From Bimastos eiseni (Eukaryota > Annelida > Clitellata > Crassiclitellata > Lumbricidae), in contig OY365815.1 of NCBI GenBank assembly GCA_959347315.1, positions 20,982,298 through 21,046,297 on the forward strand: a DNA stretch of 64,000 nucleotides. Reading direction: 5' to 3'. A program made the position numbers and the translations under genes. Under the pieces are notes generated by a model, which saw only the letters and a list, made by a program, of their open reading frames with translations, was not told the DNA's origin and ran no database searches. Positions 11,002 through 23,725 of the stretch are shown here, piece by piece. Position 1 is the stretch's first letter. Each line of letters starts with the position of its first letter.

Positions 11002-14000
11002 ATCAACCGTATACGCTTATTCGTTTGTGTAATTGTGTGGGTACGTATGCACGTTGTCTGCGTCTCTGTGCTTCTGTGTACACTGTGTAGTCGTCCTCTA
11101 GATGTGTCCAGAGGAGTTCAGAAGATGTATAGCCGTCCTTTCTTATCGTCCGATTGGTCTGTCGCGCAACCACTTCGCCACTGTTTGCATTTCTAAGGTC
11201 CCACTTGTTCGCGTTCTCTGTTTGCCGAAGTGACCGGACACGTGCTAGAGGGCGCCACTGTAGACAGTATTATAGTCACGGGACACTCATTCACAAAAAG
11301 AATCACACATATGAATTATATATGTATGTATATGTATACACATATACATTCATATATATACAAACATACACACATATATTATATATATACACCAGTATAT
11401 ATATATATATTATGTGAACGTATAAATGTAGGCTTACACATGCAATCGAAGCGAATATTGATGCTATGTCAAGTTTGAACGCTTTTTAACTGTAGAGTCG
11501 AAAAAGATTTTGAAATCCTTATTACGCAGGCCATAGCAGTCGGTAAACCTCAATCCGATGTAACGGACGTCAAAGTGCAGTTTGAAAATGAACCATATGC
11601 ATCACTTATCTAGCGCCCACGTACGACTATCTCAATCTATTCTTTTGAATGGGATTCTAAACACGTGATGTAAACTCTAAAGTTCTCTTCAACCGATCGG
11701 GTTCCACCTCTATAGTTGACAAGAAAACGTGGCGTGCACATAAAGACAGAATGCACCATAATCGTCTTTCAATTTCCTAATCACACCTTAAAAATCCTAC
11801 AGCCCATAAACCGTTTCCCACCGTTCTCTCCTCCTAACGACTCCCAGGGGTCGTTGTGAGGGGATTGGTAGAGGAGAGTAGACGTTGGTTGGAAGGAAGT
11901 GTTATGGAGTCTCATGTCTCTTTCATTACGTCACTGTACCTCGTCCTGCTATAAGCCGCAGAGAATATCGATCACGGGATCAGAGCGCCGTCTAGTGACG
12001 CTTTTTTACAGATGGTAACGTCATCCTGGGAATAAAATATCGCCCGCCATCGTTAAGCTTAGGATTGGAAGATTTTGGTTTTAATTTATCACGAGTTTGC
12101 GGCATATCAGGTGCGCGTAGGTTAAATAGGCAGAAGAGGCCAATAGTAGCTCTAGATAGCCCTTCCGATTAAAACGGTTTTCTGGTCATGCGATAGGCCC
12201 ACTGAGCAATCTTAACCAGAGCCTTATTTATTGATGCGGTGATTATATTAGGCGTAAGCGCATTGTGGCGCTTCTACACCTATAAAGCTGTAAGAAAAAG
12301 TTCCTGGAAATTTATCGCTGTTTTCCTAAATATTTTCAAGCCATTGTTGTTGCCATGCGGTTCAAAACTCAGCCGATCTAATCGGCTAATGGTTAAGTAA
12401 TGTAATAATGTCCTCGTTATAAATCAGGCATCAGCCCATGATCAGCGACAGTTTTTGTACGTCGTGGTTAGCGGTGAAGCAGCCTAAGGTAGGTTCACAT
12501 CGACGAACTAGCACAAGCCTTGGCTAAAAGGATCAAGGCTGATTCACACCACTATAGAGCTGATTTGCTTTTGGCCAAGAGCATCAAGGCAGATTCACTC
12601 TCCTGATATTGCAAGTCCTTTGCTAAGACAATCAAAGACGGTTGATATTCTTTGCAGGCCCGCCGACAGAAATTTCGGGCCCCTAGGCAGGGCTGTCACG
12701 GCCCCCCCCAGAAAGTACTAAGACGGAATTACATGAGCGTAGTATTATTATACAATATACATAATAGTGATAATACCACATAAAAATGATAAAATGGTAA
12801 ATAAATACGGCAATATTCAGATGCTTGAAGTTTAATCTGATTGTAATTAAGTTCAGTTAAGTTATATTTTTAAAAGGCATAAATAATACACTTTTTACTA
12901 ATACACTGGCAACAGAGGCGTGATGAAACAAGTCAGTGATGGATAGAGAGGGATGAAGAAATGACGGCCGAAAATCAAGAATTTCAAGGATAAATAGAAA
13001 TAAATAATGAGACCATAAAGATAATAACTGCAACATTGGTAGGTTAAACGACCAACAGCCTTTTCTGCCTCTTCTTCATAGTCCTTAAGCGTTTGTAAAT
13101 AATTTATTGTAGGTCTTGTTGTCAGGGTGGGTATATGCTCTCTGAGTACTTTCTCTTGAGCTGGGATATACAATATATATATTTCGATTTAGCAAAACAT
13201 AACTGGTTTCATGATGAAAGAGAAATCGACTGCAAGACATGACGCGAGGCTCCTGTTCGGTCGATGTTGAAGGCTTATCCTCTGCTAATGACTTCTCTAT
13301 CCAGATAAACACGATGTTATTATTAATACTTAAACGGAAGTTAAACCTGATAATCTCAGATTCAATTATTGACGTTTTCAGCTATGGTAGATAATTTTTC
13401 CTTTATTATAATTGATCAATTTGTTAACCTCATTCTCATAATCACATACAGCATATTGCATCATAATGATTGTTGATTGTGGTGAAAATTTTGTCTACAG
13501 TTTCTCGCCCCCCGTCTCCCAAGAAAACAGCGAAATAGCGCCATCGCCTTATCTAAGAGCGCAGCGTGACTTCAGGACAGTTGCCAAAATCAATCTCTGG
13601 TGGGACCTATAGACTCTTAGTCCGGTTGCCAAACAGACCAGCGAGAGAGGGGAGGAGGAGCAATTCTCGTTAATAATTGTAGTCGCATGAAGTGCATTCA
13701 TTCATTGCGAAAATTCATATAAGGTTACTACTTACTAATCAGAGACGCTCCCGACTCAACCCCGGTTGAAAAGAAACGTCTTAAGGCTACTGTAAAATGC
13801 ACCTGAATGAACCCTAGACATAAGGAGAAAACTGCGACGCCGTGTTTAGTCGGGGTTTACACACCAGAGCTCCACCACACAAACGTAACGCTGTCGCATC
13901 GTATGAATAGGCCTACATGTAGTCTAAATAGCACAGGGTAAAAAATTGTGACTGTCATTACTGCTTTCAGGATACTACCGCCATAAAACTAGTCACGCCT

Positions 14001-14614
14001 ACGTTAATGAAAGTCCGCTTCCATTAGAATGTTTCTTTTCAAAGATGATTTGAACGACAGCAGCCATTGAAAGATTAGGTAAACTACATCGAGTGATTGT
14101 GCCATGAAGGTGCATGGAGTAAAGCTTTTGTATAAGGTAGTGTAGAGTTCTGAGTTGGGTGTCGTCCCACGACTCGTCTGCATAGAGATCACGGTCAACA
14201 GAGGAGTATTCTATAGCCTATATGATTTGGCGTAATGCCACAGTACAGGATGAAACTATGTTAACGCAGAACGGATCCTTGAGGGAAATCACAACAGAGT
14301 TGAAGTAATTTCGAGCGTTGGTTGAAGGGTTTAGCAGAGGGAGAACGGGAAGATACTTATAGGACTTGAACCAGAGTGCAGCCTCCGAGATCAGCCGAAA
14401 TATAAGATGATTGTCGATGGAGACAAATGTTCCCGGACATGAATTATAATGAGCATTTTAAGTCAGAAGTAATTCTTCATTATTGCGTGACACTTAGAAA
14501 TGTGTGACATTGCATTACATCATCCATAAGTGAAGTATTTGCATGTAAGTGCGTAACCCGATCTCACGCGGTCACACCCACTTTAGGTCAGTGTTAACTC
14601 AACATGTGTGTGCG
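11002..14614. other. Intergenic, no gene recognised
   Basis: Contains TA-rich microsatellite at 11318-11412, a three-unit diverged tandem repeat at 12492-12640, and TAGGCCTA at 13908. The minus-strand open frames around 12898-13312 are AT-rich with no domain or clear splice sites. Confidence 0.4.
12492..12640. repeat. Diverged 50-bp tandem repeat, three units
   Basis: Units begin at 12492, 12541 and 12592, each starting with a GATTCAC-like word and ending in a GATCAAGGC/CATCAAGGC/AATCAAAGAC word. The units are strongly diverged, so the array is old. Confidence 0.6.
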
Positions 14615-14850
14615 TGTATTATGTATGTATTTGAGTGTGTGTGTGTGTGTGTGTATGTGTCTCTCTGTGTGTAGGTGTATGTGTGTGTGTGTATGTGTCT
14701 CTCTATGTGTAGGTGTATGTGTGTGTGTGTGTTACGTATGTATTTGAGTGTGTGTGTCTGTGTGTGTGTAGGTGTATGTGTTTATGTGCGTGTGACTCTG
14801 TGCGTGTGTGTGTATGTGTGTAAGTGTGTATGTGTGTCTGAGTGTTGACT
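14615..14850. repeat. (GT)n/(ATGT)n microsatellite
   Basis: GT repeats with ATGT and CTCT interruptions, in two or three similar sub-blocks. Confidence 0.85.
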
Positions 14851-15598
14851 CGAAAATGTGACTGCAATATAATTTACTCCGGCAATTATGCAGGCATAAG
14901 AATAAAAGTGGTATCAAGTGCCTCTGACAGAAAATGCCTTTTTATAATTGCTAATAATTACACGCATCTTGTGCAAGGCACTAGAGACGCTGTGGCACAA
15001 AGTATCTCAAAATAACATAGTTCATGCCTGTGGTTATTTGCTGCCAATAGAACCACTCACATTCAGTCTATGGGGAAAACCCAAGAAAAGTAAGGCTGCA
15101 ATTGATTGGCTTATACGGCGTCTCTTTCACGAAGTAGGGCATTTCCCGAAATGAACAGGGAAGAAATAAGATTCGACATTTCGTGATATACATTGATTGA
15201 GACACTGAAGTCTGAAGAAAAGTAAAGACTCTTAAGTGGTTGATTCGCCTCAGCTCTTTTCTCACGGACCCAACGTATAATACGCACCTAATTATTATAA
15301 ATTCTGGTGCTCAGTTTTAAGTGGCGTCTAAAATATTGCTGATTTACATTATAGGGCGTAGGAAGAAATGCACCATTCGCAAAGGTGCATTTAAAGGTGC
15401 ACATAGTTTTGGGCTTAGAATTATGCGAGTTGCATGACATTTCAGCAACGTTAAGACTTACGTTAAAAGTTAAACCGTAGGAAATCTTATACAGAGAAAT
15501 TGAAGTTCAACCGTGTCGGAAAATATTTTGTGTCCGATTTATACAATAGACCCAACAGCGTTTTAATTTGATTGAAGATTAACTAATTTCGTTTGACC
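14851..15598. other. Upstream region of the otopetrin-like gene
   Basis: No separate gene is visible. It should hold the promoter and 5' UTR of the gene at 15599. I see no TATA box with a confident position. TTACATTATAG at about 15344-15354 could be a splice acceptor for a 5' UTR intron, but this is speculative. Confidence 0.3.
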
Positions 15599-17539
15599 AT
15601 GTCGTCGGCGGATAAATATGGCAACGACAGACAGCTTGCTTCGCTGCTGGACAACGAGGAAGAAAGGGATTACAGAACTCATCCAGAGTTCATCGAAGAG
15701 CACGCAGAACAGATGCTTTCTCCAGCTGCTGGACCAGATCAGGAGATTTCGAACATGACAGGAGACCAGAATCAAGAGCACGACGAAGGCGATGATGATA
15801 CGGTGAACAATGAGGACGAAAGTGAACAAGGAAATAACCAGATGATGTTTGTCGTACTTATATCGACTATGCTCGTCTTGGTTTCGGTGACGTTTTCCCA
15901 GTCTCTGTCACCGTTCATGATCCATAAGTACGAAAACCCAAGTCCAACGTCTCAAGGCATTCTCATCGCTTATATGCTTGCTGGGCTTCTGATCATCGTC
16001 GCAATGTTTCTTTGTAATCGCGTGATCACGGAAGAGTCGACGGCAGTGCAGAGACGAGGTGCTCGAGGAAGAATCGGGTACATCCTCCGGAATTATCTTT
16101 CCATCGTTGGAATGTCTTTCTTCTTCCCATTCGCCTGTCTTCTCGACGTCTCGCATATCATCGCTGCAGGCGGTTGCAATGAAATATGGAAACTGTGTGG
16201 AGACGAGTGCTATGGAGAATATGTGGAAGACATGTTCTTTCATATGATTCGCATTCTATTCATGGGAGCTGAACTCGCATTCTGCTGCAGGTTCCACGGA
16301 ACTCGATTGAAGGAAAACGGATCTGTTCGTTGCGGACTGATGATTGTCATGACAGCAAATCTTGGACTCTGGTTCCTCTCTCTGATCCACGAGGCGTCAG
16401 AGGAAGACGGGCACCTAGATGGAGAGGGGAAGAAGTGTTCAAACGAAAGTGGTCATGTGCAGATTCACAAGACGCCGGAGAATTGGCATGCGTGTGTCAC
16501 CAAGACTAGCAGTGCTCACCAAGTAATACGTTTCATGATTCGCTACATGTATCCATTCGCCGTTGAATTTTCTCTGCTAGTTGGGGAGTTTCTTCTCACA
16601 AAGTTCGTCAGCAGCACCCAACGGAAAGGTGGTGGTCCCGTGATATCCCCAAACACCAGAAGCCCTGACGATTCTGCCCAGCAACGACAGCCATCTGGTG
16701 ATGATTTGGCCGTCAATCCTCAACCACAATTGTCTCAAGGCAATGCGATAGTTGTTCAGCAACTCTCAACACCCGGTGACCATGTCCTTGAACAATCAGA
16801 CCAGGTTTTATCATCCGGGCATCATGGAGCCCAGTTAGGACAGCTGCTTTCGATGGTTATCATCGCAATCGGTTTATTTACAAGTTTCCTCTACATAAGT
16901 CTGGTGTTTATTGATTCCTTCGCACAGACTCGAAACCCAAATGAGACTGATAGTCTGGATTGGGGACTATATTACGAGACATATTCCATGATCAACTATG
17001 CGGTGATGAATGTCCTCTTAGTCGCTGGATACGCATGCGGCTATGGTTTGAATATCAAAGGGAAGACTCTACACGGACTCGATTGGCTCGTGCTTTTTTC
17101 CGCATTTGGTCCATTCATTAGAGAACTTGTAACCCTCACAGCGATAGGCGCAGCCTACACAGATCTGTCGCCGGATGACTATCCAGCTATTCTTATTTGT
17201 GGTCGGTTGGTCAATTGGGTTCAGTTGATCCTTCAAGCACCCTTCATTTTCCTATCGGATCGTTGGTGTTTGACGCAGAGACAACGAAGCCAACCGCGCT
17301 ATCAATGCCAGGAACAGATTCTGAAGGCGATTGTTTTCTGCTTGGCTGTTGCAAATCTAGTTAACTGGATCAGCGACAGCATGATACTCACAAATTCGTT
17401 TTCAATTAGAAACGAATTAATGGATCGTTTTGTCGACGATAACAACTGGCGAATTGTGGAACGTATTACACTTCCTCTGTTGATATTCTTCAGATTCAAC
17501 AGTTTCCTACTACTTACAAGAGCCTACTTAGGCGATTAA
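15599..17539 (+). CDS. Otopetrin-like proton channel, single exon
   Basis: An intronless frame of 646 residues starts at ATG 15599 (context GACCATGT) and ends at TAA 17537. Otopetrins are plasma- or endo-membrane channels selective for protons. Twelve hydrophobic segments are visible, at about residues 82-105, 120-141, 160-182, 212-233, 246-266, 308-337, 416-441, 462-484, 496-518, 532-555, 575-597 and 621-643, matching the twelve-helix, two-half otopetrin fold. Family-like signatures are MYPFAVEFSLL in helix 6 (compare YLYPFSIEYSL in vertebrate OTOP) and the C-terminus ITLPLLIFFRFNSFLLLTRA (compare LPLSVFYRMHAVGSLLEIY). Residues 1-80 form an acidic cytosolic tail. The linker of about 75 residues between the halves is Gln/Ser/Pro rich. 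The sequence is divergent, so the paralogue cannot be named. An intronless structure is compatible with a retrocopy or a lineage expansion; no disabling change is seen. Confidence 0.82.
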   Translation: MSSADKYGNDRQLASLLDNEEERDYRTHPEFIEEHAEQMLSPAAGPDQEISNMTGDQNQEHDEGDDDTVNNEDESEQGNNQMMFVVLISTMLVLVSVTFSQSLSPFMIHKYENPSPTSQGILIAYMLAGLLIIVAMFLCNRVITEESTAVQRRGARGRIGYILRNYLSIVGMSFFFPFACLLDVSHIIAAGGCNEIWKLCGDECYGEYVEDMFFHMIRILFMGAELAFCCRFHGTRLKENGSVRCGLMIVMTANLGLWFLSLIHEASEEDGHLDGEGKKCSNESGHVQIHKTPENWHACVTKTSSAHQVIRFMIRYMYPFAVEFSLLVGEFLLTKFVSSTQRKGGGPVISPNTRSPDDSAQQRQPSGDDLAVNPQPQLSQGNAIVVQQLSTPGDHVLEQSDQVLSSGHHGAQLGQLLSMVIIAIGLFTSFLYISLVFIDSFAQTRNPNETDSLDWGLYYETYSMINYAVMNVLLVAGYACGYGLNIKGKTLHGLDWLVLFSAFGPFIRELVTLTAIGAAYTDLSPDDYPAILICGRLVNWVQLILQAPFIFLSDRWCLTQRQRSQPRYQCQEQILKAIVFCLAVANLVNWISDSMILTNSFSIRNELMDRFVDDNNWRIVERITLPLLIFFRFNSFLLLTRAYLGD

Positions 17540-18247
17540 CTGTCTCGCATTTCTCATATCATCAGCATCATTTTCCTGTTTCTTCCTCCTTACAGTAAGT
17601 TTCTCTTCATTTACTCACTTCTCCATCTTGTTTTTTTCTGGTTATCTATATGCTTATATATACCAGACCTACTGACATAACTACTAACTAGGCTTACTAT
17701 GACTACTATTTCCATGCATATGGCATAGTTGCGACAGTAAGTTATCAGCTTCAATAATAGTTAATTAGCCTGAAAGTTTTGACTTAACGAACGATTATAT
17801 ATATATATATTATATATTACATAAGTAAATTTATATATGATCTATAATCCTTCAATGAAGGTTTTGCTTCGAAACTGACAGCTGCTCAATATTCTGCTCA
17901 GTATCTTCAATTTTCACAAAAAGACATAATTGCGCTTGAGTGAAATCTGGGGTGGATGCTTCGAAACTGCTTTGAGATAAATTGTTTAACATATTTCTGA
18001 ATTCGTATAGAAAGGCAACGCTATTTGTAATCAAAGGTAACAAGTGACTGTCCATTTTACTGCAAATTCTGCGTACAGTGATTTCAAAAATTCGGAATAT
18101 AATATGTGAACCATCATTAATTTTAAAACAGTGAAAATATATCAGTGAAATTTTATGACATTGTTGATAAATCTGTGTATCCTTTATGCTCTACGGAGAA
18201 ATTGTATTTTGTCTGGTGGGACATTTTCATCGAGCCACTCTGTAGGC
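17540..18247. other. Downstream of the otopetrin-like gene, 3' UTR and intergenic
   Basis: AT-rich. A (TA)n run lies at about 17796-17815. I see no AATAAA within the first 300 bp after the stop, so the polyA site is unplaced. Confidence 0.4.
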
Positions 18248-18606
18248 TATTGTTTCCCAAACTGTGTTCCGCGGAACCCCAGGGTTCCGTGAGGTGAAGA
18301 CAAGGGTTCCACGAGAATTTTCAATGCGAACAATAAGCTACAAACATTTTAAAATAAATTAAACGTATTATTCATAGGAGCATTTTTACACAACATCTGT
18401 GCATAACTTTATACGAAAGAGAGTTCATATGTCATTGTCATCGATATTTGTGTTGTTATTAATATAATCTAGGTTTAAATCTATAAATTATTTGCATTCT
18501 CAAGCGTTTGCACCTAAAACAGAATATTTTTAGCTTTGAATTGGGGATCCGCAAAAAAAATTAATGAGAAAAGGATTCTACGGCCAATAAAGATTTGGAA
18601 ACGCTT
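18248..18606. mobile_element. hAT-type non-autonomous element (MITE), 359 bp
   Basis: The element is bounded by an exact 8-bp direct repeat CTGTAGGC at 18240-18247 and 18607-18614, the target-site length of hAT transposons. The left end reads TATTGTTTCCCAAACTGTG and the right end, on the complement, AAGCGTTTCCAAATCTTTA, an imperfect inverted repeat centred on GTTTCC(C)AAA, which is typical of hAT termini. The subterminal TTCCGCGGAACC forms a small palindrome. There is no transposase, so movement would need a partner element. Confidence 0.7.
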
Positions 18607-21600
18607 CTGTAGGCCAATGAAAGAGTTCATATTCAAATGGCGAAAGTGAAATTATGCCAAGGCCTTTACCTAAAATTATATTATGCGCAAATTTTAAGCA
18701 GCATCTTTTTATGCTTGATGTATGTATGTATTAGGCTATTTATATAGCGCCTTATTAGAACCTCTCGAATGCGCTAAAGGTAGCTTTGATAACCATAACC
18801 ATAACCAAAATTGGTTATTGATATATGAATGTATGAAATATCGCAATATTAGGAATATTATATACCACCGTGTATTCATGCCATGGTCGACTACTACCAG
18901 CTGCAGTCGAATTGTACCGTGGGGAAATCATGATGCGTATAAAAATGCTCAGTTTCTTAATTAAGGGCAGCAGAAGTGAACGGTGGGAATCAACATTCAT
19001 TACTCTGTACCTCGGACGTGCCTCAGCACAACCGCTTGCGACGGATCACGACTGCTTAATTAATACGCCGTCAAAATGTGAAGTGCATTACATGACGAAT
19101 TACGGCTAGCATGCGCAAATCTGGGAGTCTCAATGAAATTCCGGATACAGTAAACACTAGATTGTTTGTGGCGTGAGAAATGATACGCATGACAATATGG
19201 GTCTAGCGCCGTATTATAATGCTTTTGTTTTACTATTTAATTAACTTTTGCACCAAAGGAACGAATTCAACATCGTTTAAAATTCAATTTATAACAGCAA
19301 GGCAGTAATCAGTCATAGGCCTACCACTCTATGGAACTCGTTAACACGTGCATCCCAACTTTCGGACAGGTTGGGACGTTCCATAAGCTTTTGCCACTGA
19401 CTGCGCTATTCAATGGGGATTGGAATTAATAAAATGACATTCGATAATATCATGGATACTCAATTACCTGTAGTTCCTAAATCATCTCTGTTTTGACACT
19501 GAATCGTTAAATTGCAACTAAATAGTCTACATAAAATGGACAGTTAATGTCGTGATCTGTCATAAGTTTCGAACTGCTTTGTTAAATGTAGGTGCTTTAA
19601 AGTCAGCTTTTAGCGTTGACTCAGTCACTGAACCTCTGAACTGCTTCAACAAAGCAGCTTATAAATGACATTCATTTTTTAAACATTTAATACATTTTTT
19701 AATATGTAGCGTGTGTCATAGACCAAGTGCATTATGATCCATCCATCCATACGGGCGACATTTTTCATTCTATTAAAGTAGTAAATCCCTCTAGGGTTTC
19801 TTCTGCGATAAACTTATACTTCGACGCAGCGTGACAGCTTGCACGCATCTTTCCACTAGTCTTTCTGTATGTGAAGGATGAAACGCAGAAAGTCACGCTT
19901 ACATGTAAAGCAAATCATTCTGCCTTCTTCTCAAACACATTCATTTGGCAACTGGGTGTCGTTATTATATATGACCGCTGGTCAGTCAGATCAATAATAA
20001 TAGTCTATCAATGATTCAAAGTTCAAAGACAGGTTGCATGAAAGTCTGCTTCAGAATGAGCAACCGATTACAAGATCACCATGTGTAGGTCAATGCAGGC
20101 CCCAAACCTAGATAAAGAAGGAGTCCGATGTTAATGATCTATGTTGTCATACAGTGTCTTAAACTGCAACTAACAAGCCGTGTGTTGCAGGGCGAAGTGG
20201 TCTTCGGTCAACTGGGGAGTGGCATCGATTGCAATTTGATTCTTTGGTGCACCCCAAAGATCTCAGGCTTCTCAGCCAATTAAAAATCCATCCTTTACGC
20301 GGGAAATTTTCAAAGATGGATGGATATAATTTTCACATGTTTCATCAATGTCTCGCAGAAGACTGGTAAAAAGGATAAAGAATGTTTATGTTCAATTTCT
20401 CAGACACATAAAAGATGAATTTACACAGAGTCTGCGGTGAGTTACGAAATGTGTTTTATGCCAGTTATCTGTCAATGCAAATCTTCTTCCGTGACCTGCA
20501 ACTGATGTTCGTTGCATGCTAAAGATTAAATAGCACGTCGTTTCGCTTTATGCAACTTAGAAGTTGATCTATGGACTCATATAGACCTACATCGAGGTAT
20601 TTTGATCGATAGGTAAAGACCAGATGCGCCATAACTACGCTGGTGGCAGGTCACAAATCTGCAGAAGAGTGACCTCTGCACGCATGATAAGTTTCTTAAT
20701 AGCCCAATCGTGCGTGCGCAGGCCCTGAAATTAAACCAATACGTCATTCTAATATACCAGAAAGACCTGGAGCACGTGATCTGAATATGTCGTCAGCATC
20801 CTATACCCTAATGATGGATTAGCTTCCAAGTACAGCGTGTGTGTGAAATGCAGAATAAGTTTAAAGGACATAGATAAATTATTGCATATGCTCTGCATAG
20901 GCGCATACGTCCTACGAACGCCTGTGAAGTTCTGCCCGGACAATCAACTTATGAAACTGGCGAAGAATATTATAATACGATTGAACGTTCCTATATTCGG
21001 CAGTGATATGGGCTATTTAATATAATCACGCCACCATAGAATTTGTCTCAATTAAGCCCCTTCAAGGATCTAGACCTACTGTTCGATTTCATATAGATAC
21101 AAAACTTCCCCTTAATATTAAGAAACTCATCGATTAACTCTGTCGATCAATACTATAGTCATTGGAAGAATATTAATATTGGACGCTGGTTTCTAGGCTT
21201 CATTGTGAGACGAAAACTTCGGAAGTTGTACTAATTCTATTGTGGCAGTTCATGTGCTACTGCGCTCAGTTCTCCACTCCGAGAGGAATCGACGGGCCCG
21301 GCGATTTTTTGGAGCCTGGAGCGGGCCCACGAATCATCTTATAAAAATGACATTGTCAGTTATACACAGTTTTCGATTCGTGCCTTTATGTATAAAATGT
21401 TATTCACACTTAACTATACTCAACTTGAACTTCAGGCATAACCATGCTTGTCATTTATCCATTGATTATGAGACCCGTGACCTGTCTATAGATGCCCGAA
21501 ACTCTCTTTGTAGAAACCCGGAATCTCTATCAGATGACCTGCCTGCGCTGTATAAACGAAGAAATCATCACTGGTCTGGGCTGCTCCAATTGGTATTTTC

Positions 21601-21972
21601 AATAATAATCATTCTTCACTTATCGCAACCCATAGTGCCACAAAGTTGCATAAATTAACATTGGGATTCCAGTATCCATAAAACAAAGCACACGTTGCAG
21701 CGTTGCATCTGTAGATTCCCTATGCCTCGTTGCATAGGCCCTATGTTTACCCTGTCCCTGAGGCTTTGAAAGGCGCCCTTCAACACAACAATTGTGGACT
21801 GATTTGTTGCCAGAGAAATCGCCGCCGAATGGACCTAAGCTGGTTTCCGGAAACAGCTTTTGCCTGCAACGAGCTGAGATATGGCGTCAATGGCAGTTCC
21901 GGACCGATTAAACGGGGCATTATTTGCACTTCGGCGTAGCCTAAGAGTGTTTACGGGATGAGCTAGACTATC

Positions 21973-22052
21973 GATGATCATGATCACTGTGAAAATTGAC
22001 GCATTGGTAACAGATGATCATGGTCACTGTGAAAATTAACGCATTGGTGACA
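21973..22052. repeat. 40-bp tandem duplication
   Basis: Two adjacent 40-bp copies (21973-22012, 22013-22052) begin GATGATCATG and end GGTAACA/GGTGACA. They differ at only a few positions, so the duplication is recent. Confidence 0.85.
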
Positions 22053-23261
22053 GAGACACGGAGGTATATAGGCTATGTAACTATATGCTGATTATTAATC
22101 ATAATCATCAAGTCACCATAATTTCTGCAAAAGAAGCTTTTTGAATACGCCATTATTTTGTCGATCATCCATCAGCATAGCGAGGAATTGTAGTGAAAAT
22201 AACTAATTAATTAAACCAAGATTACGCGAGCATCTATACAGGCCTCACACGCACATCACAGAACGATCTGTTTAAACCTCATAATTGAGGTTTAAATTAA
22301 CCCCTGTCATAATTTTCATCATATATAATATATATGCATATATATATATATATATGTCCATATATGTAAAGAGAGATATGACAGGCACCTATATACATAT
22401 AACCAGCATTTGTGCAGATAATATTGTACTTAAAAACTCACTATGTTCTCTATAACCGTGCGTAGTTTTTTAAGCAGTACCTGTTGGTTACTTGCGCGTA
22501 GGTGTGTCATGCATCTGCCTAAGCGGTCTTCAGCGGATCTGTGTAGGGATCCATCCGGTTTAATGAAAGCCTCTTTTTCGTAACCGACAGCAGCGTATAC
22601 GTGTATCCGATACCATTAACGCAGGCATATTATGTATCGATCGATGGCGCTGTGTGGCGGTTGCGGATCTCGACGCTCGGACGCTCGGAGCAATGCACCT
22701 GATAACTCCATTGGTGGAAATTAACTCACAATTCAACACCTGTGTCCCGTTAATCCTATTTCAAATCGCCATTAGACTTAACAGTAGAACCATGATTTAA
22801 ACACTCGCAGTATAGGCCCATGTTACCAGGATTCGACATAGTAGCTCACGTGGACCATCATGTATCGCTGATTATTAATTTTTCAACCGAGACTTGAGGC
22901 TCTTACTTCCATCAGCATTCGGCAACAGTCGCGGCTGTATACGCGTTAATGGTTGCTCTACTCAGTAATCTTGAACCGGTCATCTTATAACTGGCTGCTG
23001 ACTGCTAGGTGCCACAGTAACTTTTAAAATAGTTCATTCTAGCCATGCTCCTTGTCGTCAATTACAGAAGTCATAATGTTCGGTGCAGTTGTCGTCGGAT
23101 TTACTAATGTGACATTCGATATGATAAAATACGCCATTTGAATTCGCATCATCTGAAGGCTGGGCTAATTTTAATAAGCAAACAACTAGAAAGCTGCGGT
23201 TTTCACGCTGTAGGATTTGTTGACATGTCGTCGCAGTTGATTGTTTCATTTGCTCTACGAG

Positions 23262-23362
23262 ACAGGGTTGTCCGTGGGTCCAATTTTCATGACCCGACCC
23301 GACCCACTGAAAACGAACCCGACCCGACCCATGATGCATATGACCCGACCCAATCCGACCCG
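23262..23362. mobile_element. Possible hAT-like terminus with GACCC subterminal repeats
   Basis: CAGGGTTGTCC at about 23264 resembles the CAGGGTTG ends of some hAT elements. It is followed by GACCCGACCC repeats to 23362. A reverse-oriented GGTCGGGTCGGG patch lies at 54700-54770. I found no matching right end nearby, so the boundaries are unknown. Confidence 0.25.
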
Positions 23363-23655
23363 CCTTTATTGCTAATTTTACTAATATTATTTATCGTCAA
23401 AGTCTAATATCGTAAAAATGCAGCACAGTCAGACCGCCATATATGATCATAATATTTATTTGTGGTGACGTATCAGATAATATAACCTTCGTTTATTCCA
23501 TTTATCTTGACATAAGCTAACTTTCTTCATACATAATACACGCATAATATACGCATGTCCCAGTATTGTCTCCACCACTAGCTCACTATATTTTTAAATA
23601 AGTGTTTTCGTCTTTCAATCCTGTTCCTCGCTTGATCATCGATCTTATTGCTTGC

Positions 23656-23725
23656 TCTGTTTAAAATTAACGATATTATTTACACCTCTTGTAGGCTATT
23701 GTGCGTTTGCTGGTTGCCAAATAGA
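23656..23725. repeat. Dispersed repeat B, copy 1
   Basis: About 70 bp sharing CGATATTATTTACACCTCTTG-like and CTATTGTGCGTTTGCTGG words with 41024-41092. Confidence 0.6.

Noticed and set aside
12898..13312. Two minus-strand frames of 75-91 residues
   Set aside because: AT-rich codons, no domain, no consistent splicing.
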